DNA of 64,000 bases, taken from positions 1,178,001-1,242,000 of the forward strand of contig NZ_CP108394.1 of the NCBI RefSeq assembly GCF_041435215.1, in the 5' to 3' direction. This DNA is from Streptomyces sp. NBC_01314 (GTDB lineage Bacteria; Actinomycetota; Actinomycetes; Streptomycetales; Streptomycetaceae). Each line of letters opens with the position of its first letter. The stretch's first letter is position 1. The notes under the pieces were generated by a model. The model did not search any database and was not told where the DNA came from. It was given only the letters and a program-made list of their open reading frames with translations. The translations under genes and the position numbers were made by a program. Below, piece after piece: positions 46,068 through 54,747 of this stretch.

Positions 46068-47396
46068 TCAGCTGCCCGCGACCGCCTTGACGCCCTTGCC
46101 GTTGAGGTCGTCGACGGTCCACTTCTCGATGCTGGTGAGCATCTCCTCGACCGTGATCTCCTTCTTCATGACCTTGCCCCACTGCTTCTGCATCTCGGAG
46201 TACATGGCCGCGTAGTTCGGGCCGTACTGCCACTGGTCGCCGACCCGGGAGGCGGCGTCGGTGATCACCTTCGCGCTGTCCGACTTCCCGTTGAACATCT
46301 CGGTGGGGATGATCTTGTCGACGTACGGGGTGACGTCCGGGACCGCCGGGAAGAGGCCGGACTTGGAGGCGGGGTCGGTGAGCGTGGTCAGCGACTCCTT
46401 GCCGCTGGACAGCCAGGCGGCGAACTCGGCGGCGCGGTCCGGGTACGCGCAGCCCTTGAGTACGGCCAGGACGTCGAAGTTGCTCGAGGTCCGCGGCTCG
46501 GCGGTGTCGAAGACCGGAGCGTCGGCCAACTGCCACTTGCCCTGCGACTTGGGGAAGTTGGTGCTGTAGATCGGCAGTTGCCAGGTCGAGGTCGTCATCG
46601 CGATGGTCGTGCCGAGGTCCCAGGTCTTGAACACACCGGGGTCGGCGTAGGAGGCGCCGGAGGCGAGGTCGTTGTCGACCAGCCGCTGGACGACGTCACC
46701 GGCCCTCAGCGCCTCGGGCGAGGTGAAGTCCACGACCCAGTGGTCGCCGTCCACCTTGTACCACTGGGCACCCGCCTGCCAGGACAGGTCGACCAGCGTG
46801 CTCGGGTCCTCACCCGCCATGTTGAAGATCTTGACCTTCTTGTTCTCCTTCTGCGCCTTCTCGCCGGCCGCGATCAGGTCGTCCCAGGTCTTCGGCGCCT
46901 CGATGCCGTACTTCTCGAACAGGTCGGCACGGTAGGCGGTGAACAGCGGCGAGGAGCCCATCGGGATGCCGAAGGTGGTGCCGCCCGGGCTGACCGCGTT
47001 CCACGCGGCGGCCGTGTACTTGTCCTTGTACGGCCCGGCGACCTTGCTGACATCGGTGAGCAGGCCGTCCGCGGCGAAGTTCGCCAGGTTCATCCCGTCC
47101 ATCTTCGACAGACAGGGGGCGGTGCCGGCGTTCACCGCGGCGCGCAGCTTCTGGTAGGCCGTCTCACCCGCGGGGTTGACGAACTTGACCTGTGTATCGG
47201 GGTGCTCCTTGTTCCACACCTTGGTCTGGGCCTCGATGCCGTCGGTCCAGCTCCAGAACTCCAGGGTGACCTTGCCCTTGGTGGCCTCGGTGGCGGAGTC
47301 GGATTCGGAGTCGCCGCCCCCGCAGGCGGCCAGCAGGAGGGACAGGGATGCCGCGGCAGCCGCTGCGGCGAGGGCTCTGGCACGGAACTGGGACAT
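46068..47396 (-). CDS. Sugar ABC transporter substrate-binding lipoprotein
   Basis: The 442-residue protein has a lipoprotein signal with lipobox LAAC (Cys25) and the family 1 solute-binding fold (VTLEFWSWTDGIEAQTKVW and GTTFGIPMGSSPLF). It is the capture subunit of the second importer. GGAGG lies 5 bases before the ATG at 47396. As the first gene of a seven-gene operon it carries the regulated promoter with a LacI-type operator. Confidence 0.93.
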   Translation of the reverse strand: MSQFRARALAAAAAAASLSLLLAACGGGDSESDSATEATKGKVTLEFWSWTDGIEAQTKVWNKEHPDTQVKFVNPAGETAYQKLRAAVNAGTAPCLSKMDGMNLANFAADGLLTDVSKVAGPYKDKYTAAAWNAVSPGGTTFGIPMGSSPLFTAYRADLFEKYGIEAPKTWDDLIAAGEKAQKENKKVKIFNMAGEDPSTLVDLSWQAGAQWYKVDGDHWVVDFTSPEALRAGDVVQRLVDNDLASGASYADPGVFKTWDLGTTIAMTTSTWQLPIYSTNFPKSQGKWQLADAPVFDTAEPRTSSNFDVLAVLKGCAYPDRAAEFAAWLSSGKESLTTLTDPASKSGLFPAVPDVTPYVDKIIPTEMFNGKSDSAKVITDAASRVGDQWQYGPNYAAMYSEMQKQWGKVMKKEITVEEMLTSIEKWTVDDLNGKGVKAVAGS

Positions 47397-47499
47397 CGGT
47401 CCTCCACGGACGGACAGGACGGCGCTTGGGGTGGGGGAACCGGCGCGGTCAGCGGTGAGGCAGGGAAGGCAGGAACGCGGTGGCGCTTCCCGAGGAGTA

Positions 47500-47547
47500 G
47501 TAACCGGTTGTTGTGGGACCGTAGGGCGTGAGTGGCCGAAACCACAA
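47500..47547 (-). promoter_or_regulatory. Promoter with LacI-type operator for the second polysaccharide operon
   Basis: On the minus strand TTGTGG (47547-47542), 18 bases, then TACGGT (47523-47518) form a plausible -35/-10 pair. The near-palindrome GTAACCGGTTGT (47500-47511, core AACCGGTT) covers the predicted start of transcription. The CG-centred dyad is typical of LacI-family operators. Confidence 0.5.
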
Positions 47548-47678
47548 GAGGGCCAGGCCGGATTGTTTCGTCGAACTTTCAACAGCATTGCCGACGGACT
47601 GATTCGACCTGCATTTTTCCTGTCGATATCACTTTGGGTGAGCAGTGATCCCGATCGAGCGACGCCCCTTGTTGAACA

Positions 47679-47725
47679 TTGACCTAAGGGCTGATGGCTC
47701 TTTAGCGTGGTAACCGTTTACTCCA
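47679..47725 (+). promoter_or_regulatory. Promoter with LacI-type operator for the dehydrogenase gene
   Basis: TTGACC (47679-47684), 17 bases, then TTAGCG (47702-47707) is followed directly by TGGTAACCGTTTACTCCA (47708-47725). That sequence contains the dyad GTAACCGTTTAC, close to the operator found on the other side of this intergenic region. One LacI-family repressor could therefore control both directions. Confidence 0.5.
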
Positions 47726-47775
47726 GCGAGGTCGTCTCCGGCCTCTCCCCGCCCCCGTGCCCAAGCAGGAGCGCC

Positions 47776-48789
47776 ATGTCCACGCAACCGCTTCCATCTG
47801 CCGTGTTCGCCATGGACCCGGCGCATCTGCCGGAGCTGTTCCCGTCGCCCCTCATGACGCGGCTGCGGCGGCTCGTGACGATCGACCCCGCTCTCGTCGT
47901 CCGGGATTTCACCGATCCGGCGGCCGCACGGGCCCTGGCGCGGGCCGAGGTTCTGATCACCGGCTGGGGCTGCCCGCACGTCGGCGCGGACGCGCTGGCC
48001 GCGGCGCCCCGGCTGCGGACCGTGCTGCACGCCGCCGGCAGTGTGCGCAGCCTGATCGGCGAGGCCGTCTGGGAGCGGGGACTCACCGTCTCCAGCGCCG
48101 TCCGGGCCAACGCGCTCCCCGTGGCCGAGTACACGCTCGCCGCGATCCTGTTCGCCGGCAAGGACGCCTTCGGGCTCCGGGAGCGCTTCCGGGCCGAGCA
48201 CTCCTACCCGGCACCGGACGAGTACGCGGCCGTCGGCAACCTGGGCCGACGGGTCGGGATCATCGGCGCGTCACGTGTGGGCCGCCGGGTGCTGGAGCTG
48301 CTACGACCGTTCGACCTCGCGGTCGGCCTGTACGACCCTTACGTGGACGAGGCCGGGGCGAAGGCGCTCGGCGCGGTGTCACTGTCCCTGGACGAACTGC
48401 TGCGCGCGAGCGACGTCGTCAGTGTGCACGCACCCGACATCCCGGAGACCTACCGGATGCTGAGCCGCGAACGACTGGCGCTGATCCCCGACGGCGGCGT
48501 ACTGATCAACACCTCGCGCGGTGCCCTCGTGGACCCCGGGGCCCTCACCGACGAGCTGGTCGGCGGCCGGATCAGCGCGGTGCTCGATGTCACCGAACCG
48601 GAGCCACTGCCCGCAGACTCCCCGCTCTACCGCCTGCCCAACGTCTTCCTCACCCCGCACATCGCGGGTTCCCTCGGCAACGAGCTGGCCCGGCTCGGCG
48701 GCACCGTCGTGGAAGAACTCGAACGGCTCGCCGCCGGGCTGCCGCTCTCGCACGGCGTCCGCCGGGGGGAACTCGCGATCAGCGCGTAA
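47776..48789 (+). CDS. D-isomer-specific 2-hydroxyacid dehydrogenase family protein
   Basis: The 337-residue protein has the NAD-binding domain (VGIIGASRVGRRVLELL, about residues 157-172) and the family signatures INTSRGALVD (Arg), DVTEPEPLP (Glu) and LTPHIAGS (His). These form the catalytic triad for NAD(P)H-dependent reduction of 2-keto acids or oxidation of D-2-hydroxy acids. Shared operators with the polysaccharide operon suggest it handles a sugar-derived acid. AGGAG lies 4 bases before the ATG at 47776. Confidence 0.88.
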   Translation: MSTQPLPSAVFAMDPAHLPELFPSPLMTRLRRLVTIDPALVVRDFTDPAAARALARAEVLITGWGCPHVGADALAAAPRLRTVLHAAGSVRSLIGEAVWERGLTVSSAVRANALPVAEYTLAAILFAGKDAFGLRERFRAEHSYPAPDEYAAVGNLGRRVGIIGASRVGRRVLELLRPFDLAVGLYDPYVDEAGAKALGAVSLSLDELLRASDVVSVHAPDIPETYRMLSRERLALIPDGGVLINTSRGALVDPGALTDELVGGRISAVLDVTEPEPLPADSPLYRLPNVFLTPHIAGSLGNELARLGGTVVEELERLAAGLPLSHGVRRGELAISA

Positions 48790-48791
48790 AA

Positions 48792-48823
48792 CGCCTGCCC
48801 GGCCGCTTCCGGCCGGGCAGGCG
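48792..48823 (+). terminator. Hairpin terminator after the dehydrogenase gene
   Basis: A perfect 14-bp stem, CGCCTGCCCGGCCG paired with its complement, and a CTTC loop begin 3 bases after the stop codon. Confidence 0.85.
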
Positions 48824-48899
48824 AGCCAGGCAGGCGAGCCGGGAATGGCGAACGTCGGCCGACGTCCGGCACGATCTCGCCGCCGACCCGCCGGTCCCT

Positions 48900-49115
48900 C
48901 TGAGGTGGAGGGCGTCGGGCGGCGTCGGCCAGGGGCAGCCAACGATCGACGGGAACCGTGACCCTGCTCGCGTCGGCGAGGGCGGCGAGCGTTGCGAGGG
49001 CCTCGGGGACGGGCTGGGTCCACACCTGGCGTCCGCCGCCGAGCCGGGTGACCTCGGGGTCGACGATCGGGGCGACCCGGGAGGGGCCCTTCAGCAGTTC
49101 CTGGGAGACGGCGAC
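48900..49115 (-). pseudogene. C-terminal remnant of a zinc-binding/MDR-type oxidoreductase
   Basis: On the minus strand the sequence reads VSQELLKGPSRVAPIVDPEV, then VPEALATLAALADASRVTVP and VDRWLPLADAA. This is the usual end of quinone oxidoreductase-like MDR proteins. The nucleotide-binding and N-terminal parts are absent and the frame drifts after LADAA. Confidence 0.6.
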
Positions 49116-49123
49116 GGCGTCAC

Positions 49124-49280
49124 CTGACGGTCCTGGTCCCGGCGCGCAACGAGGAGGCGGGGATCGGGTCCACCATCCGCTCCCTGCTCACCTCCACCGA
49201 TCCGCGGCTGCGGATACTGGTGATCGACGGCGGGTGGACGGACCGGACTGCCACCACGGCCGAAGGTGTCGGTGACCACC
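49124..49280 (+). pseudogene. N-terminal remnant of a family 2 glycosyltransferase
   Basis: The plus strand reads LTVLVPARNEEAGIGSTIRS and LRILVIDGGWTDRTA, matching the GT2 nucleotide-binding start (usual motif VVDDGSTD). The first Asp-Gly-Ser positions are changed to GGW. The frame then runs into the 3' end of the AsnC-type gene on the other strand, so the rest has been lost. Confidence 0.6.
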
Positions 49281-49294
49281 GTTCTGACGAGCGG

Positions 49295-49747
49295 CTACTC
49301 GGGCAGCGGCCTGTCCTGAACGACGTTCTTCATGACGAGGGTGGAGGTCAGGCGCTGGACGCCGGGCAGCCGGGCGAGCTGCTGGTCGTAGAGCTGCTGG
49401 AAGGCCGTCAGGTCGGTGGTGGCGACGCGCAGGAGGTAGTCGGGTTCGCCGAAGAGACGCTGGGCCTGGATGACGTGCGGGATGTCGGCGACAGCCTCTT
49501 CGAAGACGGCGACGGTGTCGGGGGTCTCCCAGCGCAGGGTGGCGAAGACGAGGGCTTCGAACTTCAGACCGACGGCGACCGGATCCACTACCGCCCGGTA
49601 GCCGCGAATCGCACCCTCGCGTTCGAGGTCGCGCAGGCGACGGTGGCAGGGCGAGACGCTGAGCCGCACGCGAGCGGCCAGCTCGGTGACCGTGAGACGG
49701 CCGTCCAGTTGCAGCTCAGTAAGAATCTTCCGGTCCAGGGCATCCAT
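49295..49747 (-). CDS. Lrp/AsnC-family transcriptional regulator
   Basis: The 150-residue protein has the AsnC-type helix-turn-helix (LTVTELAARVRLSVSPCHRR, about residues 18-37) and a RAM ligand-binding domain (about 65-140). It is divergent from a LysE-type exporter, an arrangement typical of regulator and target for amino acid efflux. The intergenic region is AT-richer than its surroundings, as expected of a promoter with Lrp sites. Confidence 0.92.
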   Translation of the reverse strand: MDALDRKILTELQLDGRLTVTELAARVRLSVSPCHRRLRDLEREGAIRGYRAVVDPVAVGLKFEALVFATLRWETPDTVAVFEEAVADIPHVIQAQRLFGEPDYLLRVATTDLTAFQQLYDQQLARLPGVQRLTSTLVMKNVVQDRPLPE

Positions 49748-49859
49748 GGAGAAGATTCTCCCTCACATAGGACGATCATGGAGTAAAGAAGCAAACATCT
49801 TTGGCCATATCCGGCCTAGTCTTCCCTCCTCGGGCGAGAAGCACGAGAGGGAACGATCG

Positions 49860-50495
49860 ATGGAAACGACGACGCTGGCGGCCTTCCTGGCAGTGGACCT
49901 GTTGCTGGTATTCACCCCCGGCGCGGACTGGGCCTACGCGATCTCGGCCGGGTTGCGGGAACGCTCGGTCATACCCGCCGTCACTGGACTGGTCGCCGGA
50001 CACGCGGCCTACGCGCTGGTGGCCGTCGCGGGCCTGGCGGTGATCGTGGCGAGCTTCCCGGCCGCAATCACCGCCCTGACGGTGGCGGGCGGCGGCTACC
50101 TGCTCTGGCTGGGCTGGGGTGTTCTGAGGCGGTCGGCCGTGCCGGCGACCGCTGGAGAGAAGACGACCGCTGGAGAGAACACGGACACCTCCCGGGTGCG
50201 GGTCATGCTCAAGGGGGCCGGGATCAGCGGCCTGAACCCGAAGGCTCTGCTGCTGTACTTCTCGCTGTTCCCGCAGTTCATTGACACCGTCGGCGGCTGG
50301 CCGGTCGCCGCGCAGACCGGGCTCCTCAGCATGCTGCACCTGACCGCGTGCGCCGTCGTCTACTTCATCGTCGGCGTCCTGGCCCGCACGGTCCTGAGGA
50401 CCCGGCCCTCGGCCGCCCGGGGCGTCACCCGCATCAGCGGTGCTCTCATGATCGCCATCGGCGGGTTCCTGCTGGTGGAACGCCTGACCGGCTGA
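49860..50495 (+). CDS. LysE/RhtB-family amino acid exporter
   Basis: The 211-residue membrane protein has six predicted helices and the family start FLAVDLLLVFTPGADWAYAI, the conserved Pro-Gly in the first helix, and SGLNPKALLLYFSLFPQF. The ATG at 49860 has GAGGG about 9 bases upstream. Divergent from the AsnC-type gene. A duplicated TAGEK/TAGEN element in the central loop (about residues 98-110) comes from a small internal repeat. Confidence 0.9.
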   Translation: METTTLAAFLAVDLLLVFTPGADWAYAISAGLRERSVIPAVTGLVAGHAAYALVAVAGLAVIVASFPAAITALTVAGGGYLLWLGWGVLRRSAVPATAGEKTTAGENTDTSRVRVMLKGAGISGLNPKALLLYFSLFPQFIDTVGGWPVAAQTGLLSMLHLTACAVVYFIVGVLARTVLRTRPSAARGVTRISGALMIAIGGFLLVERLTG

Positions 50496-50536
50496 GGAAC
50501 CCGTCCGCTCCACCCGACACGGACTTGAAAGAGAGC

Positions 50537-51001
50537 ATGTACATGGAAGGCCAGACGCAGCAGGAACAGGCGAGCCCCACGGTCCTCGAGCGCGTCCGGG
50601 ACAGCTTCGACCACCAGGGCCTCATGACCCACCTCGGCGCGCGCCTCGCCCACATCGGATGTGGCCGCGTACACATCGTGCTCCCGGCCCGCCCTGAGGT
50701 GACCCAGCAGCACGGCTACGTCCACGCAGGCGCCACCAGCGCCATCGCGGACAGCGCAGGCGGCTACGCGGCGCTCACGCTGGCCGACGAGGACTCCGAG
50801 GTCCTCACCGTCGAGTACAAGATCAACCTCCTCGCGCCCGCCGTCGGCGACCACCTCGAAGCGATCGGCATCGTCCTGAAGCCCGGACGCACCCTGACCG
50901 TGTGCCAACTGGAGGTGTACGGCGTCCGGGCCGACGGCGAGCGGAAGCTCGTCGCCCATGGCCAGCAGACCCTTATCCGCGTCAAAAGGCCCGTCGAGTG
51001 A
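50537..51001 (+). CDS. PaaI-family (hotdog-fold) thioesterase
   Basis: The 154-residue protein has the hotdog fold pattern: QQHGYVHAGATSAIADSAGG, with the His-Gly...Ala/Asp region of PaaI-type thioesterases, then TVEYKINLLAPAVGD. It should hydrolyse acyl-CoA thioesters. It follows the LysE gene by 41 bases and may be co-transcribed. ATGs at 50537 and 50543 are both possible; the second has better spacing to AGAGAG. Confidence 0.87.
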   Translation: MYMEGQTQQEQASPTVLERVRDSFDHQGLMTHLGARLAHIGCGRVHIVLPARPEVTQQHGYVHAGATSAIADSAGGYAALTLADEDSEVLTVEYKINLLAPAVGDHLEAIGIVLKPGRTLTVCQLEVYGVRADGERKLVAHGQQTLIRVKRPVE

Positions 51002-51245
51002 ACCCGCAGTCATCTCTGCCGGCCTGGCGGACGTGGTGGCGACGCCCCTTCCCCAACGCCAACACCTTGATGCCGCACGGAACGCGAACAGCCCTGATCG
51101 ACACCGGGTTCGCCAGGCACGCCGAGGAGAGCTCCGCTTGGGCCCGCGCGCTCGCCGGGAGCGTCGACCTGGTCGTGAACACCCACTGGCACTCCGACCA
51201 TGTCGGCGGCAACGCCCTCCTCCAGGCCCCGGGCGTGGCCATCAC
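51002..51245 (+). pseudogene. Truncated metallo-beta-lactamase-fold hydrolase
   Basis: One frame reads AVISAGLADVVATPLP and, after a shift near 51045, another reads PNANTLMPHGTRTALIDTGF and VNTHWHSDHVGGNALLQ. The HxHxDH zinc motif marks an MBL-fold protein. The sequence ends abruptly after APGVAITA and joins a methyltransferase fragment, so the second half of the fold is missing. Confidence 0.7.
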
Positions 51246-51760
51246 GGCCGCCACCACGTCGCCGCCGACGAGCCACCGCACGGCCCCTTCGACCTCGTCC
51301 ACGCCCGACTGGCCCTCGTCCACGTCGCCGACCGCGAGCGGGCCCTGCGGGTGATGCCGGATGCCCTGTGCCCGGCGGGTGGATCCTGCCGGCGGACGCC
51401 GACCCCGCGCTCCAGCCCCTGATCTGCCCCGACGAGTCCGGCCCTCAGCAGGGGCCGGCCAACAAGCTCCGCGGTCGGCCAACAAGCTCCGCCACGGCCG
51501 CCGCCTCCCATACCTGTCGCGCGAGGCGGGCCTGACCAACGTCCGGGCGGGCGCCTGCTTCCCCGTCACGGGCGCGGCCCGCGCGGCGCTGGAGACGGCC
51601 ACCGTGCGACAGATACTCGACCGTTCGGTAACCAGGGGCTACGCGACACCGACGGAGATCTACACCCACCTCACCAACATCGCGGCGGTGGCCTGGACCT
51701 GACGACCTTCCCGATGATCTCGGCCTGGGGACGAAGCCGCGCGCCGCCTGGGTACCGGCG
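51246..51760 (+). pseudogene. SAM-dependent methyltransferase remnant with several frameshifts
   Basis: Three frames together read the second half of a class I methyltransferase: VAADEPPHGPFDLVHARLAL, then GGWILPADADPALQPLICPD, then LPYLSREAGLTNVRAGACFP and DLTTFPMISAWGR. A 20-bp tandem duplication (CGGCCAACAAGCTCCGC at 51456 and 51476) causes one of the shifts. The SAM-binding N-terminal half is absent. Confidence 0.68.
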
Positions 51761-51846
51761 CCCTCGGAGTTGAGTAGGAGCACTCAGGCTTCGCGCGGCG
51801 TGCGCGCCGACGATGGGGGTCTACCTCGTCAAGCCCGGGAGATCCC

Positions 51847-52509
51847 ATGTTCAGCCGCCTCGCCGACGTCCTGGTGCCCGCCGTCGGACATCTCACGGTG
51901 ACCGTCGACGCCGGATCCGCGGTGGCGCCGGGCAGCATCATCGCCGCCAACCACACCTCGCTCGCCGATCCCGCCATCGTGCTCGCCGCGCTGCACCGCC
52001 TCGGTGTCCAGCCGGTCGCCATGGGCGCCGCAGGCCTGTGGCGGATCCCCCTGCTCGGCCGTGCGCTCGCCCGCGACGGGTACGTCCCCGTGTACCGCGG
52101 AGACCCGCGTGCCGCCGACGCGCTCGACCTCGCCGCCGCCGCACTGGCGAAGGGCCGGACCGTCCTGATCTACGCCGAGGGCGGGATTCCGCTGCGCAAG
52201 GACTCCGCCGAAGCCGCGCCCGGTGCGTTCCGCAGCGGTCTGGCCCGGCTCGCCGAACGCACCGGCGCGCCCGTCGTCCCGGTCGGCCAGGCCGGGGCAC
52301 GCCGGGTCACCTCGGGAGGCACGGCCAAGCAACTCGCGGGGCTGGTCACCGCCCCGCTGCGCCGCCCCGATCTGCACGTCCACGTCGGAGCACCGCTCAC
52401 CCTGACCGGCGACCACACCGCGAACACGCGGCAGGCGCATGCGGCCGTGACAGCCGCCTGGCGCACGGCCGCCGCGCACCTGGGCGAACCGGCCGCGCTC
52501 GCCGCGTAA
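51847..52509 (+). CDS. PlsC-like 1-acylglycerol-3-phosphate acyltransferase family protein
   Basis: The 220-residue protein has the acyltransferase motif NHTSLAD (residues 35-41, NHxxxxD) and VLIYAEGGIPLRKD in place of the usual FPEGTRS motif. It probably transfers acyl groups to lysophosphatidate or a related lipid at the membrane. CGGGAG lies 5 bases before the ATG. No lipid genes are adjacent. Confidence 0.87.
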   Translation: MFSRLADVLVPAVGHLTVTVDAGSAVAPGSIIAANHTSLADPAIVLAALHRLGVQPVAMGAAGLWRIPLLGRALARDGYVPVYRGDPRAADALDLAAAALAKGRTVLIYAEGGIPLRKDSAEAAPGAFRSGLARLAERTGAPVVPVGQAGARRVTSGGTAKQLAGLVTAPLRRPDLHVHVGAPLTLTGDHTANTRQAHAAVTAAWRTAAAHLGEPAALAA

Positions 52510-52547
52510 CCACGGGCGCCGGGCGGCGTCATGACGGCCGGGTCCGG

Positions 52548-54464
52548 CTACCCGAGCGCGGCCACGCCTCCTTCCAGCCACACCCGCAGGTGAGAGGGGC
52601 GCACGGCATCCATGTGCACGGTGTTCACGGCTGTGGTGGTGCGGCGGGCACCGGCCTCCGGCTCACCGGTGTTCGTGTTGACGTCGAAGCGGGGGAAGTT
52701 GCTGGAGGAGACGTCGAGCCGGATGCGGTGGCCGGCGGCGAAGCGGTTCGCCGTGTCGGGGGCGGTGATCTCCACCTCGTAGATTTCACCCGGGACGAGC
52801 GGCTCCGGCTCCTCGTAGGAGCGGTGGAAGCGGCAGCGGACGATGCCGTCGGTGAGGTTCATCGCGAAGCCGTGCGGATAGTCGGCGTTGGGCGGGTGGA
52901 CGTCGATCAGTTTGATGGTGAAGTCGGTGTCGGGGGCCGTGGTGGAGATGTGGAGCCTCGCCGACACCGGGCCGGCCAGCACCACGTCACGCTCCAGCGG
53001 CGGGGTGCTCAGGCTGATCACGTCCGGGCGGGCGTCCAGCGGCAGGTACGGCTCACGGGCCCCGTACACACGGGCGTCCGGGGCGTTCTGGTCGTACGCC
53101 CCGCCCGTCATCACCGGCTCGCCCGAGGTGACCTGGCCTCCCATCGTGGGCACCGGCTGCCGCGGGTCGAAGTCGTAGGTCACCGACGCGGCGGCCGTGG
53201 AGGGCGGGGTCGTGGTGAGGGCTCCGTCGGTCGTGAGGTACAGCGCGACGAGGGCCGTCGACGCCGGCGGCCACCGTGTGTCGGTGCGCCATGCGCCGCC
53301 GTGCCGCATCCGCCCCGCCGCGTCCCGTCGCCCGTCACCGCCGCCCATCAGGAAGTACTGGACGACGGGGAGGTCCGCTCCGCTCTCGGGATTGCCCCGC
53401 CCCAGCGCCCGGTCGAACCAGCGGCGGCGGAACTCCAGATACGACGGGGCCAGATTGCCGTCCAGGGTCGCCCGTGGGCCGAAGTCCACATCTCCGGCGT
53501 ACGTCTCGCAGCGGTGCCCGTGGGTCCACGGGCCCATGACCAGGTAGGAAGGCGCCGACTTCAGTTCCCTCAGGGCGGTGAAGTTCTCGATGGTGGAGCG
53601 GACATAGGGGTCGTACCAGCTGCCCATGTGCAGGCTCGGCGCGTCCGGGAAGCGCTCGTAGAAGCCCCGCCCGTAGAGGGCCGGGTTGCGGTAGTAGTCG
53701 CCGAAAGAGTCCTGCCGCCACTGCTCCAAGAGGTAGTCCTCGTACGCCGACAGGTGCCGCAGCGGGGTGCAGCCCGGCCGCCACGGCATCGCGCCGAACC
53801 AACCCGGCACGTCCACCCGCAGCAGTTGCTCGGCCAGTACCGGATCCGCCGCCGCCTCCGGGCTGTGCCGTGCGTGCCGCAGGGCCCAGGTCACCTGTTT
53901 CAGTTCGAAGGCGCCGCCCATCCGCATGCCCGCGTCGTACGCGCTGGAGAGGCCGCCCGAGTCCTGGAACATGGCGGCCGGCCCCGGTGCCCCCTCGGCG
54001 GCGGCCGCCGCCTGGGCGTGGGCGGAGTAGGACACCCCCGTCATCACGACCCGGCCGTCGCACCACGGCTGGTCCCTCAGCCAGGCGATCGTGTCCGCGC
54101 CGTCCGGCCCCTCGCCGAGGTACTTCACGAACGTGCCCCCGGAGTCGCCGCGGCCCCGGCAGTCCTGTCGTACGACGTGGTAGCGGGCCTCGGTGAAGTG
54201 CCGTGCGATGTCCTCGGGCCGCGGGACGGGCGCGTCGGCGCGGTCCTGGTCCGAATCACGTCGTGTGCGCCGGCCGTACGGAGTGCGTTCGAGGAGGACG
54301 GGAAGCACCGGCAGCGCCGTCGCCTCCGGCTCGGCGGAGGCGGAGTACAGGTCGGCGACGAGACGGACGCCGTCCCGCATGGGGACGCGCAGGGTGCGGC
54401 GCCACAGGGCGCCGCCCTGGAGGGGTTCGGGGCGGTGGGCGAGGGAGGTGTCGTACCAGGTCAC
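52548..54464 (-). CDS. CocE/NonD-family hydrolase (S15-like)
   Basis: The 638-residue protein has MRDGVRLVADLY, YHVVRQDCRGRGDSGG and the nucleophile elbow TGVSYSAHA (Ser145). Later regions match the X-Pro dipeptidyl-peptidase/CocE C-terminal jelly-roll (about residues 420-630). It may hydrolyse esters or acyl-peptides; no signal peptide is seen. The GTG at 54464 has no usable ribosome binding site but follows TAGCGT by 7 bases, suggesting a leaderless mRNA. Divergent from the AbgT transporter, perhaps processing what it imports. Confidence 0.85.
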   Translation of the reverse strand: MTWYDTSLAHRPEPLQGGALWRRTLRVPMRDGVRLVADLYSASAEPEATALPVLPVLLERTPYGRRTRRDSDQDRADAPVPRPEDIARHFTEARYHVVRQDCRGRGDSGGTFVKYLGEGPDGADTIAWLRDQPWCDGRVVMTGVSYSAHAQAAAAAEGAPGPAAMFQDSGGLSSAYDAGMRMGGAFELKQVTWALRHARHSPEAAADPVLAEQLLRVDVPGWFGAMPWRPGCTPLRHLSAYEDYLLEQWRQDSFGDYYRNPALYGRGFYERFPDAPSLHMGSWYDPYVRSTIENFTALRELKSAPSYLVMGPWTHGHRCETYAGDVDFGPRATLDGNLAPSYLEFRRRWFDRALGRGNPESGADLPVVQYFLMGGGDGRRDAAGRMRHGGAWRTDTRWPPASTALVALYLTTDGALTTTPPSTAAASVTYDFDPRQPVPTMGGQVTSGEPVMTGGAYDQNAPDARVYGAREPYLPLDARPDVISLSTPPLERDVVLAGPVSARLHISTTAPDTDFTIKLIDVHPPNADYPHGFAMNLTDGIVRCRFHRSYEEPEPLVPGEIYEVEITAPDTANRFAAGHRIRLDVSSSNFPRFDVNTNTGEPEAGARRTTTAVNTVHMDAVRPSHLRVWLEGGVAALG

Positions 54465-54504
54465 TCCCGTGACGCTAGGCAGTGGCCCCCGCCATGGCGA
54501 TCAC

Positions 54505-54522
54505 TTGACCCCATCAGGTCAA
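54505..54522. promoter_or_regulatory. Palindrome TTGACC-N6-GGTCAA between divergent genes
   Basis: A perfect 6-bp-arm dyad lies about 40 bases upstream of the CocE-type start and 225 bases upstream of the AbgT-type gene. Its position is right for a regulator of the hydrolase promoter. The ArsR-like protein encoded after the transporter is a candidate binder. Confidence 0.45.
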
Positions 54523-54747
54523 CTGTTCCGCCGGACGGTGACGTGACCGCACACGGGACCTACTGTGCAGCGCAACCCGGCAACGCCCCGCGTGCCGTCG
54601 CGACGGATCGTGTGCGACTCCTGTGCGACTCCGGGTCCCCTGCGCACTGTTCGCGGCGCGGCCGCGCCATGCCCTCGTTCCCCGCCCCCTTCCCCCCACG
54701 CCCTTCCCACTCGTCCCCGTCCCGTCCCGTCCGCACAGGAGGCCGCC

